The notes: a model not told the origin generated them from the sequence alone. 64,000 nucleotides of DNA from Prochlorococcus marinus CUG1438 (GCA_017644325.1 JAEPLS010000001.1:124001-188000); one strand, 5' to 3'; positions 10,652 to 20,795 are shown, numbered from the stretch's first letter. Numbers and translations are program-made.

Positions 10652-11245
10652 TCATTTAAACCAACTCGGTTCTTTTCCAGGAGTCCATTTAATATTGCAA
10701 CCTAAAGAGGGCATCTGATTTGAGGGATAAGAATTATCTTCATTCAAATCTCTTACCGCAGAGCGCAAATCTTCACCAGACAAAGGGATATTATTACCTG
10801 GTCTACTATCGTCTAATTGGCCATGATAAAACAATAAAAAATCACCATCTCCTTCATTTGAAAAAAGATAAAAATCTGGGGTGCAAGCTGCTTTTAACTC
10901 CTTAGCAAATTTTTGATTTTCATCATACAGATAAGGAAAACTCCATCCCTGTGATTGTGCTTGCAATCTCAATTTTTCAGGAGAATCTGAAGGATGAGTG
11001 ACAATATCATTACTTGAAATTGCAACCGTTTGAACTGTAGTTTCAATTTCTTTACTTAAGATAAAAATTTGATTCTCAATATATTTAACAAATGGACAAT
11101 GGGCACAAATAAACATTAAAAGTAAATGCCGATTATCTAGATTACAAGAATTAAAGTATTGATTATTTGAAGAATTAGCATTTAACATTTCGAAATTAGG
11201 TAATTGAAAACCTAATTCCAAAATCATAGAATTTGTTCTGACCAT
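10652..11245 (-). CDS. Thioredoxin-fold (AhpC/TSA-like) protein
   Basis: The protein has 197 residues, starting at the ATG at 11245. The frame stays open upstream to 11401, but that part overlaps fabI and is not conserved-looking. The N-terminus GFQLPNFEML is peroxiredoxin-like, and CxxC (CAHC, residues 47-50) sits after a beta strand. Later CTPDFYLF and GQLDDSRPGN match the group often annotated as thiol-disulfide isomerase and thioredoxin-like proteins. The role is probably redox but the substrate is unknown. It is divergent from fabI, leaving about 106 bp for both promoters. Confidence 0.85.
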   Translation of the reverse strand: MVRTNSMILELGFQLPNFEMLNANSSNNQYFNSCNLDNRHLLLMFICAHCPFVKYIENQIFILSKEIETTVQTVAISSNDIVTHPSDSPEKLRLQAQSQGWSFPYLYDENQKFAKELKAACTPDFYLFSNEGDGDFLLFYHGQLDDSRPGNNIPLSGEDLRSAVRDLNEDNSYPSNQMPSLGCNIKWTPGKEPSWFK

Positions 11246-11351
11246 GTTTAGATTAAATATCCTTTGATATTTGAAAATTATTGTATATTTTGCAGTAATC
11301 CGTAAAGATGGGTACTTTGATATAGGAGAATATATAGAAATAATAAACAAA

Positions 11352-12134
11352 ATGCTTCTTAATCTAACTGGCAAAAGAATTCTTGTTACAGGAATTGCCA
11401 ATAATCGTTCAATAGCATGGGGTATTGCTCAACAACTTTCAAAAGCTGGCGCAGAACTTGGAATCACATATTTGCCGGATGATAAGGGAAGATTCGAATC
11501 TAAAGTTAGAGAACTAACTGAACCTTTAAAACCATCGTTATTTTTGCCTCTTGACGTACAAAATCCGGTTCAAATAGAAGAAATCTTTCAAAATATAAAA
11601 AACAATTGGGGGCAAATCGACGGATTAGTTCACTGCTTAGCATTTGCAGGACGAGACGAATTGATTGGAGATTATAGTGCTACTACTTCAGAAGGTTTTG
11701 ATAGGGCTCTTAATATAAGTGCTTATTCATTAGCACCTTTATGTAAAGCTGCAAAACCACTATTTAGTGATGGTGCTGGCGTTGTCTCATTAACTTATTT
11801 AGGATCAGAAAGAGCGATTCCTAACTATAACGTGATGGGAGTCGCTAAAGCAGCTTTAGAAGCTTCAGTCAGATATCTTTCTGCAGAACTTGGTCCAGAA
11901 AAACAAGTAAGAGTTAATGCAATAAGTGCTGGACCTATAAGAACACTTGCTAGTTCTGCTATAGGTGGCATTTTAGATATGATTCACAATGTTGAAGAAA
12001 AGGCTCCTTTACGCAGAACAGTCACTCAAACAGAAGTAGGTAATACTGCTGCTTTTTTATTAAGTGATCTCTCTAGCGGCATTTCAGGCCAAACAATTTA
12101 TGTTGATGCGGGTTACTGCATTAATGGAATGTAA
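11352..12134 (+). CDS. fabI: Enoyl-[acyl-carrier-protein] reductase (FabI)
   Basis: FabI performs the last reduction of each fatty-acid elongation cycle, using NAD(P)H. I start it at the ATG at 11352, giving 260 residues beginning [14 protein letters not shown]. The frame opens earlier at a TTG (11271), but the extra 27 residues are not FabI-like. The sequence shows the FabI version of the Rossmann motif ([13 protein letters not shown]), the active-site region [20 protein letters not shown] with the catalytic Tyr and Lys, and [12 protein letters not shown]. hisB follows 20 bp downstream and may be co-transcribed. Confidence 0.95.
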   Translation: MLLNLTGKRILVTGIANNRSIAWGIAQQLSKAGAELGITYLPDDKGRFESKVRELTEPLKPSLFLPLDVQNPVQIEEIFQNIKNNWGQIDGLVHCLAFAGRDELIGDYSATTSEGFDRALNISAYSLAPLCKAAKPLFSDGAGVVSLTYLGSERAIPNYNVMGVAKAALEASVRYLSAELGPEKQVRVNAISAGPIRTLASSAIGGILDMIHNVEEKAPLRRTVTQTEVGNTAAFLLSDLSSGISGQTIYVDAGYCINGM

Positions 12135-12154
12135 ACAAAGTTTTTTGTATAAAA

Positions 12155-12760
12155 ATGTCATCTCCAAGGCAATCTGAAATAAAAAGAAAAACGAATGAAA
12201 CAGATATTTCTGTATTTATAAACTTGGATGGAAATGGTATTTCCGAGATTGATACCGGGATACCATTCTTAGATCATATGCTTCAACAAATATCCAGTCA
12301 TGGTTTATTTGATTTAAATATAAAAGCTATTGGAGATACCCATATTGATGATCATCATACAAATGAAGATGTAGGAATCGCATTAGGCAAAGCATTTTCA
12401 AAAGCCCTGGGCGAAAGAAAAGGAATAAACAGATTTGGACATTTCTTTGCCCCATTAGATGAAGCATTAGTACAAGTCACTTTAGACTGCTCTGGTAGAC
12501 CACATCTGTCTTATGATCTTCAATTAAAGGCTCCTAGAATAGGAAATTATGATACTGAACTAGTAAAAGAGTTTTTTACTGCCTTTGTAAATAACAGCGG
12601 AATTACGCTGCATATTAATCAAATACAAGGTAGTAATTCACATCATATAGTTGAGGCTTGCTTTAAAGCTTTTTCCAGAGGTTTACGTATGGCTACAGAA
12701 ATAGATCTAAGAAGATCTGATTCAATTCCAAGCAGTAAAGGAATTCTAGAAAATCAATAA
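12155..12760 (+). CDS. hisB: Imidazoleglycerol-phosphate dehydratase (HisB)
   Basis: This is the 201-residue monofunctional dehydratase of histidine biosynthesis. The metal-binding histidine motifs are present: [25 protein letters not shown] and [18 protein letters not shown]. No phosphatase domain is fused, as expected outside enterobacteria. It lies 20 bp after fabI with no functional link to it; other his genes are not in the window. Confidence 0.97.
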   Translation: MSSPRQSEIKRKTNETDISVFINLDGNGISEIDTGIPFLDHMLQQISSHGLFDLNIKAIGDTHIDDHHTNEDVGIALGKAFSKALGERKGINRFGHFFAPLDEALVQVTLDCSGRPHLSYDLQLKAPRIGNYDTELVKEFFTAFVNNSGITLHINQIQGSNSHHIVEACFKAFSRGLRMATEIDLRRSDSIPSSKGILENQ

Positions 12761-12832
12761 AATAGGAATTTTTTCTAATTAGCCACAATTCAGTTGATTT
12801 TCGGCGAAGATATATAAAATGATTGTTTTGTT

Positions 12833-14317
12833 GTGACTAATTTACAAGATAAAAAAATTGATAAAATTAAAAGTTTTAATAAAGAAGATTGGTCCAGTGC
12901 TTATCAAAATGTAGAAAAGGAGATAACTAAAGAGCCTCTTACAGTTAGAAAAGGTAATAATATTAAAAATTTAAATGGAACATTATTAAGAAATGGACCA
13001 GGAATATTAGAGAGAGGTGGGCAATGGGTTCATCACCCATTTGATGGTGATGGAATGGTAACATCCATTAAATTCGAAAATGGTCAGCCATTCTTAACAA
13101 ATAGATTTGTTAAAACTAAGGGCTATTTGGAAGAAGAAAAAATAAATAAATTTATTTATAGAGGTGTTTTTGGGACACAAAAAAATGGAGGAATTTTAAA
13201 TAATGCATTAGATCTAAAATTCAAGAATATCGCTAATACCCATGTCGTTAAATTAGGAGATGAGATTCTCGCATTATGGGAAGCAGCTGGTCCGCATGCA
13301 ATGGATCCTAATAGTCTTGAAACTATTGGTTTAACAACATTAAAAGGGGTACTGAAGCCCAACGAAGCATTCAGTGCTCATCCCAAAACAGACCTAAACT
13401 CAAATGCATCTTCAGAACTTTTAGTCACTTTTGGAGTACAAACCGGGCCAAAAAGTACCATTAGATTAATGGAATTTAATAATGCTGGTAAAAATTCTGG
13501 AGAGCTCATTTTCGACAGAAAAGATAGCTTTAATGGCTTTGCTTTCCTTCATGATTTCGCAATTACAACTAATTGGGCAATTTTTTTACAAAATGCTATT
13601 GATTTCAATCCTCTTCCATTTGTAATGGGTCAAAGAGGAGCAGCACAATGTCTAAAGTCAAACCCAAATAAAAAGGCAAAGTTTTTTATCATCCCTAGAG
13701 AAAGTGGATTATTTAGAGGTCAGCCACCGTTAACAATAGATGCTCCAGAAGGATTCGTTTTTCATCATGTAAATGCATTTGAAAAAGATTCCAAAATCGT
13801 ATTAGATAGTATTTTTTATGATGATTTCCCATCAGTTGGTCCAGACGAGAATTTTAGGGATATTGACTTTGATAAATATCCAGAAGGAAAACTGAAAAGA
13901 TCAATTATCGATCTAAAGAAAAAAACTAGTGAACTTGAAACTATAAGTGAACAATGTTGTGAATTTGCTGTTGTCAATCCTAAAAACTTAGGATTAAAAG
14001 CAACTTTTAGTTGGATGGCAAGCACATCTCAAAAGCTGGGAAACGCTCCACTTCAAGCAATAAAAAAAATAAATTTAACTTCTAAAGAAGAGATTTCTTG
14101 GTCAGCAGGTCCAAGTGGATTCGTAAGTGAACCAATTATGGTTCCATCAAAAAACTATTCTAAAGAAGATGAGGGATTTTTATTTATAATTTTATGGAAT
14201 GGAGAAAGAAGAGGTAGCGATTTAGTGATATTAGACGCAAAAGACTTAAAAGAATTAGCTGTTTATGAATTACCAATTTCAATTCCTCATGGCCTTCATG
14301 GATCTTGGGTTAATTAA
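12833..14317 (+). CDS. Carotenoid cleavage oxygenase (RPE65 family)
   Basis: This is a 494-residue non-heme iron oxygenase that splits carotenoids or apocarotenoids. The four iron-binding histidines of the family appear in the expected contexts: AHPKTD, FLHDFAIT, VFHHVNAFE and the C-terminal HGLHGSWV. The N-terminal GTLLRNGPGILERGG and HHPFDGDGMV are also typical. The start is GTG at 12833. Cleavage position and substrate (for example to retinal or an ionone) cannot be told. It converges with rdgB, whose stop is 2 bp away. Confidence 0.92.
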   Translation: MTNLQDKKIDKIKSFNKEDWSSAYQNVEKEITKEPLTVRKGNNIKNLNGTLLRNGPGILERGGQWVHHPFDGDGMVTSIKFENGQPFLTNRFVKTKGYLEEEKINKFIYRGVFGTQKNGGILNNALDLKFKNIANTHVVKLGDEILALWEAAGPHAMDPNSLETIGLTTLKGVLKPNEAFSAHPKTDLNSNASSELLVTFGVQTGPKSTIRLMEFNNAGKNSGELIFDRKDSFNGFAFLHDFAITTNWAIFLQNAIDFNPLPFVMGQRGAAQCLKSNPNKKAKFFIIPRESGLFRGQPPLTIDAPEGFVFHHVNAFEKDSKIVLDSIFYDDFPSVGPDENFRDIDFDKYPEGKLKRSIIDLKKKTSELETISEQCCEFAVVNPKNLGLKATFSWMASTSQKLGNAPLQAIKKINLTSKEEISWSAGPSGFVSEPIMVPSKNYSKEDEGFLFIILWNGERRGSDLVILDAKDLKELAVYELPISIPHGLHGSWVN

Positions 14318-14319
14318 AT

Positions 14320-14895
14320 TTAAGAAAAAATTTCAATTAAATCTGGAATAATTTTTTTTAATGCTTTACCTCTATGACTACAAGAGTCTTTAATATCATT
14401 ATTCATTTCTGCGAAAGTTAACCTGGTAGAACTCTCCTCAAAAATTGGGTCATACCCAAAACCACCTTTTCCTCTCGGGATTAAAATAATATTGCCATGA
14501 CATTTGGCCTCAGATTCAATAATCACTTCACCATTTGGGGAACAAACACAAATATTGGCAATAAAGAAAGCACTTCTATTTTTTACTCCATCAAGTTCTT
14601 TTAAAACTCTTTCAATTCTCTTCTGATCATTTTCTGCATATCTAGATGAGTAAATGCCAGGCTTACCATCTAGTGCTTCAATACAAATTCCCGAATCGTC
14701 TGCTATTGAAAAATCATTTGTTTTTCTCGAAACTTCACTCGCTTTTTTAATTGCATTATCTCTAAATGTCAGTCCATCCTCTTCAACTTCTAAGGATTCT
14801 GGCTGAAGTAATAATTTACAATTAACTCTTGCAAGCAATTTCTTATATTCTTCAATTTTACCTTTATTCTTACTCGCTAAATATAAATTTTTCAT
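14320..14895 (-). CDS. rdgB: Non-canonical purine NTP pyrophosphatase (RdgB/HAM1)
   Basis: RdgB removes dITP, XTP and similar nucleotides from the pool. I start it at the ATG at 14895, giving 191 residues beginning MKNLYLASKNKGKIEEY. A longer frame to 14934 runs into the upstream gene. Motifs: ASKNKGK binds triphosphate, ADDSGICIEALDGKPGIYSSRYA is the signature, and GFGYDPIF and SHRGKAL follow. It sits 2 nt downstream of the phosphohexomutase gene, so the two are surely one transcript. Confidence 0.95.
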   Translation of the reverse strand: MKNLYLASKNKGKIEEYKKLLARVNCKLLLQPESLEVEEDGLTFRDNAIKKASEVSRKTNDFSIADDSGICIEALDGKPGIYSSRYAENDQKRIERVLKELDGVKNRSAFFIANICVCSPNGEVIIESEAKCHGNIILIPRGKGGFGYDPIFEESSTRLTFAEMNNDIKDSCSHRGKALKKIIPDLIEIFS

Positions 14896-14897
14896 CT

Positions 14898-16352
14898 TTA
14901 TTTTCCTGCCAAATTTATAAATACTTGACCCCATTCTAATAACTCATTTAAATAAGATTCTTTTGGTGCTTCACAATATAACCTTAAAAGAGGTTCCGTT
15001 CCTGAAAACCTAAAAAGAAGCCAAAAATTTTTATCAATTCTCAACTTTATTCCATCGATCTTTGAGATACTTTTTAACTTGTGACTATTAATATTCTCAG
15101 GAATATTATCTATGATAAATTCTTTTACATTATTTTTTTCTGACTGATTTGGAAATTTAATATCAATTCTTTTATAAAAACTTGGCCCAAAATCTTTTTG
15201 AATTTCATCTAGAGTTTCATATAAATATTGAGATTTTTCAGCAATTCCATTTAATAAAACCATTGCTGCATACAAAGCATCCCTTTCAGGCATAAAGTCA
15301 CCAAAACCAACTCCCCCAGATTCCTCTCCTCCAATAAATATTTTCTCTTTAATCATTTTTTCAGCAATATATTTAAAGCCAACTGGCAGTTCAAAAACAT
15401 CTCTATTTTGACTCTCTGATATATTTTTAATAATATCTGAACCACTAACAGTCTTTAAAACTGGATAAGAATTATTTTTAATTTCCCCCAAATAGCTAAT
15501 GAAGTATGGGAGTAAATCTTGAGTACTAGAATATCTTCCTTTTTCATCAATTGCCGCAATTCTATCACCATCGCCATCAAAGATAATTCCTAGAGTTTTC
15601 ACTTCAACTGTTGAATTTTTTATTAGTATTTGCTTTAGATCATCTGCATAATTTAAAAGAGGTTCAGGAGGTTTTCCTCCAAAAAAAGGATCAGCATCAT
15701 TTCTGATTTCTGAAATAACTTCAAAATCATTAGAAGCAAAAATCTCAGCCATACAATTTGCAGCTGAGCCATGCATAGAGTCTACAAAAATTCTCAATTT
15801 CATTTTTTTCAATCTATTAGAAATAAAGTCAATATCAAAAAGGGATTTAATTCTATCTAAATGAAATTTCTTAATATCTACTAAGTGATTAACACCATCT
15901 TTTTTTTCAATTGAATTTCCAAGCACTAGTCTTTTTTCAACTTCACTTGTAAAAGATTCGTCAACAGAACATCCATTAAAGCTCTTTATTTTCAGACCTA
16001 GCCAATTATATGGATTATGACTTGCTGTTATTACTAACGCTCCAAGACAACCCACTTCTTTGGCATAGAAACTACAAGAGGGGGTCGTAACAAAGCTACC
16101 AGATAAGATCGGTTCGAAACCACATCCTCTCACAAAAGGAACTATTTGTTTGGCAAATTCACAAGCCATAAACCTACGATCATACCCAATAACAATTTTC
16201 TTTGAATTAACTTCTTTATAGTATTGATAATTCAACTCTTGGCACGCAGCAACTACAACTCTTGAAAGATTAGATAAATTAAAATCAAATCCAATAATTC
16301 CTCTCCACCCATCAGTTCCAAATTTTATCTTATCTAATTTATAAGCTGTCAA
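14898..16352 (-). CDS. Phosphoglucomutase/phosphomannomutase family protein
   Basis: This is a 484-residue alpha-D-phosphohexomutase. The phosphoserine loop is ITASHNPYNWLGLK, the metal loop FDGDGDRIAA, the sugar-binding loop GGEESGGVG, and the C-terminal phosphate loop RFSGTEPLLR. The fold order is complete. It is a different branch from GlmM (47791-49143 in this window). Specificity for glucose or mannose phosphate is not clear; either would feed glycogen, sucrose or nucleotide-sugar synthesis. It is followed directly by rdgB. Confidence 0.93.
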   Translation of the reverse strand: MTAYKLDKIKFGTDGWRGIIGFDFNLSNLSRVVVAACQELNYQYYKEVNSKKIVIGYDRRFMACEFAKQIVPFVRGCGFEPILSGSFVTTPSCSFYAKEVGCLGALVITASHNPYNWLGLKIKSFNGCSVDESFTSEVEKRLVLGNSIEKKDGVNHLVDIKKFHLDRIKSLFDIDFISNRLKKMKLRIFVDSMHGSAANCMAEIFASNDFEVISEIRNDADPFFGGKPPEPLLNYADDLKQILIKNSTVEVKTLGIIFDGDGDRIAAIDEKGRYSSTQDLLPYFISYLGEIKNNSYPVLKTVSGSDIIKNISESQNRDVFELPVGFKYIAEKMIKEKIFIGGEESGGVGFGDFMPERDALYAAMVLLNGIAEKSQYLYETLDEIQKDFGPSFYKRIDIKFPNQSEKNNVKEFIIDNIPENINSHKLKSISKIDGIKLRIDKNFWLLFRFSGTEPLLRLYCEAPKESYLNELLEWGQVFINLAGK

Positions 16353-16432
16353 ATTTAAAATTTCCTTTATTTCTTCTATTTATCTATACTAATTTATATG
16401 CGTAAATTTTAAAACCGCCCTTAAAAAATAAT

Positions 16433-17851
16433 TTGAATTCTCTTCATTTAAAAAGTTTTACAAGATGCAAAAGAAAAGCATGGCTAGATTTTAAGGGTAA
16501 AAAATCTTATGAAGTTTGGTCTCCCCATAAAGCTATAGATAAAATTAATCAGTTTCAAATTTTCTCTGAATTTTGTAATAGTGAAATATATTCAGGATTA
16601 AAAGCCTGTGAAAATGGTTATCAAGGGGTAATTGGATTATCAATCAAAGGTAATCTTTTCCAAAATATTAACGCAGAGATACGTCCTCAATTACTTGTAA
16701 AGACAAAAGGTAAAAGTAAATGGGGACAATATAAATATTTACCTGCTGTTTATAAGTTAGGCCAAAAAACTACCAAAGAACATTTATTCGACTTAGCTTT
16801 TAGTTCTATGCTCTTGGAATCTTTTCAAGAATCTAAAATTGAGAAGGGATTAGTAATTTCTAGTTCTGATAAAAAAGTTAATGTTGAAGAAATTTATTTA
16901 AATAAAAAATTAAGAAAAAAAGTTTTTAATGTTTTATTAAGTTTGAATGAATGCTTGGAGGGATTTATACCAGAAATAACTCAAGATAGAAAAAAATGTA
17001 CTATTTGTTCATGGCAAAAATTTTGTGACAAAGAAGCAAAAGAAAATGGATATTTAACAGATATAGATGGAATAGGATCCAAAACGGCATCATTACTCAT
17101 AACAAATGGAATATCTGATACCCGAACATTAGCTTCGTATAGCGAGAAACAACTTGGCGAGAAATTATCTAAATTCAAAGATCAAAAGTTTGAAAAGGCC
17201 TCTACATTTATAAAGCAAGCTCAAGCATATATCTCTGGAGAACCATACTTTATTTCCAATAAGAATGATATGGACGATCTATTAAAAAAAATATGCTCGG
17301 GATTTTATGTATTCGATATTGAGTCAAATCCAGATGATAAGCATGATTTTTTATATGGTTTTTTAAAAATAAATAATTTGTTTATAGAAAAAGAAAATCT
17401 TATTTATGAGCCAATCTTAAATCTTAAAAACAATAAAGGAGAATCTTATAGTCAAATTATAGAAATACTTTTTTCAAACAAGGAATGGCCAGTCTTACAT
17501 TATGGAGAAACTGAAAAAATAGCCATAATTAATATTGCTAAAGAACTAAATTTTAGTTTTAAAGAAATTGATTCACTGACCTCTAGATTTATAGACTTAC
17601 ATACCTTAATAAGAAAGTCGTGGATATTACCACTAAAAAACTATGGCTTAAAAACCGTTTCAAATTGGCTTGGCTTTGAATGGATGCAGAAAAATGTAAG
17701 TGGCTCGAAAGCCGTTTATTGGTGGATTCAATATCAAATTACAGAAAACGAAATATTTTTAAAAAAGATTATCGAATATAACAAAGATGATTGTTTGGCT
17801 ACTCTAAAAATTGCAGAATATTTAATCAAAAATCAATTAAAGAAAAATTGA
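16433..17851 (+). CDS. RecB-like nuclease of the TM0106 family
   Basis: The protein has 472 residues and three recognisable parts. The N-terminal half is a RecB/Cas4-like PD-(D/E)XK domain, with Cys12 (FTRCKRKAW) and a distant cluster Cys189, Cys192 and Cys198 (CTICSWQKFC). Together they are placed like the Fe-S cysteines of Cas4 and AddB. A helix-hairpin-helix follows (DIDGIGSKTASLL, about 209-222). The C-terminal half is an RNase H-like exonuclease domain with a DIES motif near 295 and a terminal KDDCLATLKIAEYL. It is probably a DNA repair or processing nuclease; no CRISPR genes are near. The start is TTG at 16433. The 3' end overlaps ygfZ by 15 bp. Confidence 0.8.
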   Translation: MNSLHLKSFTRCKRKAWLDFKGKKSYEVWSPHKAIDKINQFQIFSEFCNSEIYSGLKACENGYQGVIGLSIKGNLFQNINAEIRPQLLVKTKGKSKWGQYKYLPAVYKLGQKTTKEHLFDLAFSSMLLESFQESKIEKGLVISSSDKKVNVEEIYLNKKLRKKVFNVLLSLNECLEGFIPEITQDRKKCTICSWQKFCDKEAKENGYLTDIDGIGSKTASLLITNGISDTRTLASYSEKQLGEKLSKFKDQKFEKASTFIKQAQAYISGEPYFISNKNDMDDLLKKICSGFYVFDIESNPDDKHDFLYGFLKINNLFIEKENLIYEPILNLKNNKGESYSQIIEILFSNKEWPVLHYGETEKIAIINIAKELNFSFKEIDSLTSRFIDLHTLIRKSWILPLKNYGLKTVSNWLGFEWMQKNVSGSKAVYWWIQYQITENEIFLKKIIEYNKDDCLATLKIAEYLIKNQLKKN

Positions 17852-18673
17852 TCCTACAGATTTATTTATAATAATTTTTCCAAACATTTCTGAAAAAAAA
17901 TAACTTCCTTCTTCTAAATATTTTCTTTTTATCATTGCTAAGCCTTTTATTTGAGAATCTGATTTAAAAATACTAGTGATTTTGCCTACAGAAATATCTT
18001 TAGCAGAATTTATATATAAATTTTTATCTTCAACATCTAAATTCAAATTAGATTCAAATAATCTCCAAGTTCTTATTTCCTGTTTTAAAGACGCAACATT
18101 TTTTATTTTTGACATTGTTTCTTGTCCTAAATAACAACCTTTATTAAAATCTATAAGATCTTTTAATCCGAGCTCAAGAGGATTATTTTTTCCGTTTATT
18201 TCCATTTCTAAAGAGGGTATTGCCTGATTAATCTTCCAGATTTTTAAATCATAGGAATTCAGTAAATTTAGTTTATTTTTGTATATTTCAAATTCTTTAT
18301 CTTCTGTTTTAAAGAAAATAGGCAGGTAAGTTCTCCATGAACTAGATTCATCAACTTCCTGAATTCTATTTATCAAGAAAGGTTCACTTAAAAGTACATC
18401 ATCCGCTGGAAAGATAATTTGATTAAAGTAATCAATTATTTCATAAGTATTACCCGCCAAGATGATTACTTCTAAGTTTCTTTCTGAAACAAAAATTTCA
18501 ATTAATGCCCTTAGAACTCCATTTGGAGTGAGCCAACAAGTTTTTATAACTTTTTTTTCTGAATTTAGAATATTACTTGTTGTTATTCCATTCAAAAATT
18601 TCCTGGAATCTTTTCCAGTAACTGAAAAACAATCAAATTTTTCAAGCCAAAACTTTTTTTCTATACCTTGCAT
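17837..18673 (-). CDS. Folate-binding YgfZ/GcvT-like protein
   Basis: This is a 278-residue protein of the YgfZ/IBA57 family, which helps build or repair Fe-S clusters in certain enzymes in a folate-dependent way. The family signature K-G-C-Y-x-G-Q-E is at 178-185 (KGCYLGQE), preceded by a GcvT-like fold with FLNGITTSNI near the N-terminus. It is not the glycine-cleavage T protein, which lacks this cysteine motif. pyrE lies 10 bp upstream on the same strand. Confidence 0.88.
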   Translation of the reverse strand: MQGIEKKFWLEKFDCFSVTGKDSRKFLNGITTSNILNSEKKVIKTCWLTPNGVLRALIEIFVSERNLEVIILAGNTYEIIDYFNQIIFPADDVLLSEPFLINRIQEVDESSSWRTYLPIFFKTEDKEFEIYKNKLNLLNSYDLKIWKINQAIPSLEMEINGKNNPLELGLKDLIDFNKGCYLGQETMSKIKNVASLKQEIRTWRLFESNLNLDVEDKNLYINSAKDISVGKITSIFKSDSQIKGLAMIKRKYLEEGSYFFSEMFGKIIINKSVGSIFL

Positions 18674-18683
18674 TCTAAAATAA

Positions 18684-19250
18684 TTATAAAAAGTCTTTTA
18701 TCGTAAAAAGACTTTTCAATTTAACATTTTCTTCGCTAAGAGCTTCAAATCCTCCTTCTTGCCTATCTACGATAGACAAAACCTCCTGAACAACATAATT
18801 ATTTTCGCGTAGCTTATTTATAGCTTTTATTACTGAACCAGCCGTTGTAACAACATCCTCTAAAACAGATACTAAAGTGCCTTTTTCTAAAACAGGTCCC
18901 TCTATTCCAGCCTTGGTACCGTATTTTTTAATATCTTTGCGAATTATTAAACCATTCAGGTCTAAGCCCTGCGAGGTTGCTTTAACGATTAATCCACTTA
19001 CAAGAGGATCCGCACCTAATGTCATTCCTGCAACAGCTTTTGACCTTGAGTCTTTTAAATCTAAAAATAAATCACTTATTAAGTTTAGCCCTTCGCCATT
19101 CAAAGAGACCGGTTTGCAATTTAAGTAATGACTACTTTTTTTACCGGAAGCCAATGTAAAGTCTCCCTTCTTATAAGATTTTTCAATTAACTGTTTTAAC
19201 AATTTGGCTTTATTGGAATCATACTTTTCAGAAAAATTAACCATCAGCAA
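18684..19250 (-). CDS. pyrE: Orotate phosphoribosyltransferase (PyrE)
   Basis: PyrE joins orotate to PRPP, giving orotidine monophosphate in pyrimidine synthesis. The protein has 188 residues. The PRPP-binding motif is [14 protein letters not shown], and [20 protein letters not shown] is the N-terminal orotate-site signature. MVN at 19244 is an alternative start to the annotated ATG at 19250. It is co-directional with ygfZ, 10 bp away. Another pyrimidine gene, pyrB, is far off at 56710. Confidence 0.95.
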   Translation of the reverse strand: MLMVNFSEKYDSNKAKLLKQLIEKSYKKGDFTLASGKKSSHYLNCKPVSLNGEGLNLISDLFLDLKDSRSKAVAGMTLGADPLVSGLIVKATSQGLDLNGLIIRKDIKKYGTKAGIEGPVLEKGTLVSVLEDVVTTAGSVIKAINKLRENNYVVQEVLSIVDRQEGGFEALSEENVKLKSLFTIKDFL

Positions 19251-19385
19251 AAGTTTAATTTATAGTTAAAGATTAGAAGAAAAAAAAGAAATCTCACAAA
19301 AACTTACTAATAAGGTATTTTTTGAAATATTATTTTTATATTGTATATTGAAAAACAATGTAATTTAATTTAATTCAATTCCCTT

Positions 19386-19458
19386 GGGGGTGTAGCAATC
19401 TGGTGAATGCACCAAACTCATAATTTGGCTAAGGCGAGTTCGATCCTCGCCACCCCCA
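19386..19458 (+). tRNA. tRNA-Met (anticodon CAT)
   Basis: A full cloverleaf can be drawn. The acceptor stem GGGGGTG pairs with CACCCCC, the anticodon stem CCAAA pairs with TTTGG around loop CTCATAA (anticodon CAT), and the T arm is GCGAG-TTCGATC-CTCGC. The discriminator base is A and CCA is not encoded. The acceptor begins with a normal G-C pair and the anticodon stem lacks the GGG/CCC pairs of initiators, so it is the elongator tRNA. A tRNA-Ile2 with modified C34 is the other possibility. Confidence 0.93.
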
Positions 19459-19476
19459 TCATCCATTTGTCATTGA

Positions 19477-20745
19477 ATGAAAATAACTCTACTTATATTT
19501 ATTTTATTTTTCCCAGCTTTTTTCGCAGCTAGTGAACTCTCTTTTTTATTAATAAGGCCAAGCAAGGTTTTAAGGCTAATAGAAGAAAAAAAGAAAGGAG
19601 CATTTTCAATTCTAAAAATTCAAAAAAGATTTAGATCTTCCTTAATTGCTTCTCAATTTGGAGTAACAATTTCATTAATTGCAATAGGATGGCTTAGTAA
19701 TAGTGTCGCAAATGATTATTGGAAAAGAAATATATTGCCAAATAGATTTTATGATCTTCTGCTATTTTTATTTATTGTTTTTGTAGTTACTCTCATCTCT
19801 GGACTGATTCCTAAAGCCCTAGTAATTAATAACCCAGAATCTGCTGCATTAAGGTTAACCACCATATTCGACGCGGTAAGAAAAGGTATGCAACCTATAG
19901 TCACGATAATCGAATTTTTTGCCAGCGCCTGCTTAGGTTTATTCAACTTAAATAACAAGTGGGACTCTTTAAATTCGGGATTATCCGCCAGCGAATTAGA
20001 AACTCTTATAGAAACAGATAATGTTACAGGTTTAAAACCAGATGAGAAGAATATTCTTGAAGGTGTTTTTGCTTTAAAAGATACTCAGGTAAAAGAAGTA
20101 ATGATTCCAAGATCAGAGATGGTAACTTTGCCCAGAAACATAACTTTTTCAGAACTTATGAAACAAGTAGACAAAACTCGACATGCACGCTTTTTTGTTA
20201 TTGACGAGTCTCTAGATGATGTATTAGGTGTATTAGATTTACGTTATTTAGCAAAGCCAATATCGAAGGGTGAAATGGAAGCCGATACATTATTGGAGCC
20301 CTTTCTTTTACCAGTTACTAAAATAATAGAAACAAGTTCATTAGCAGAAATATTACCAATAGTTAGAGAATATAATCCCTTTTTACTGGTAGTTGATGAA
20401 CACGGAGGCACAGAAGGTTTGATAACTGCTGCTGATCTTAATGGAGAAATAGTTGGAGAGGAAATGCTCAGTAGTAGAATTTATTCCGATATGAAAATGT
20501 TAGATAATTTTTCTAAAAAATGGTCAATAGCTGGAAAATCAGAAATTATAGATATCAATAAAAAGTTAAATTGTTCGATTCCAGAGGGTTCTGACTACCA
20601 TACCCTAGCTGGATTTCTGCTAGAAAAATTTCAAATGGTTCCAAAAATTGGCGACGTTCTAGATTTTGATGACATTAAATTTGAAGTTATCTCTATGTCA
20701 GGTCCGAAGATTGATCGTGTTAAAATTATCCTTCCTAAAAGCTAA
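19477..20745 (+). CDS. CNNM/CBS-domain membrane protein (CorC/HlyC family)
   Basis: The protein has 422 residues. The N-terminal DUF21/CNNM domain has about four hydrophobic segments (residues 1-20, 58-75, 90-115, 130-155). Two CBS motifs follow at about 205-330, with VMIPRSEMVTLP and LLVVDEHGGTEGLIT, then a C-terminal CorC_HlyC domain with the DYHTLAGFLLEKF signature. The family is linked to Mg and Co export or homeostasis; it is not a haemolysin in any tested sense. It starts 18 bp after tRNA-Met. Confidence 0.9.
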   Translation: MKITLLIFILFFPAFFAASELSFLLIRPSKVLRLIEEKKKGAFSILKIQKRFRSSLIASQFGVTISLIAIGWLSNSVANDYWKRNILPNRFYDLLLFLFIVFVVTLISGLIPKALVINNPESAALRLTTIFDAVRKGMQPIVTIIEFFASACLGLFNLNNKWDSLNSGLSASELETLIETDNVTGLKPDEKNILEGVFALKDTQVKEVMIPRSEMVTLPRNITFSELMKQVDKTRHARFFVIDESLDDVLGVLDLRYLAKPISKGEMEADTLLEPFLLPVTKIIETSSLAEILPIVREYNPFLLVVDEHGGTEGLITAADLNGEIVGEEMLSSRIYSDMKMLDNFSKKWSIAGKSEIIDINKKLNCSIPEGSDYHTLAGFLLEKFQMVPKIGDVLDFDDIKFEVISMSGPKIDRVKIILPKS

Positions 20746-20795
20746 ATGGGGCTTCCTATGGAGGATAATGATACTTAATATTTGGATTTAAAGTT

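Noticed and set aside
10652-11401. A longer 249-residue form of the thioredoxin-fold protein
   Set aside because: The extra 52 residues overlap the fabI start region, are unlike any thioredoxin-fold N-terminus, and a good ATG lies at 11245.
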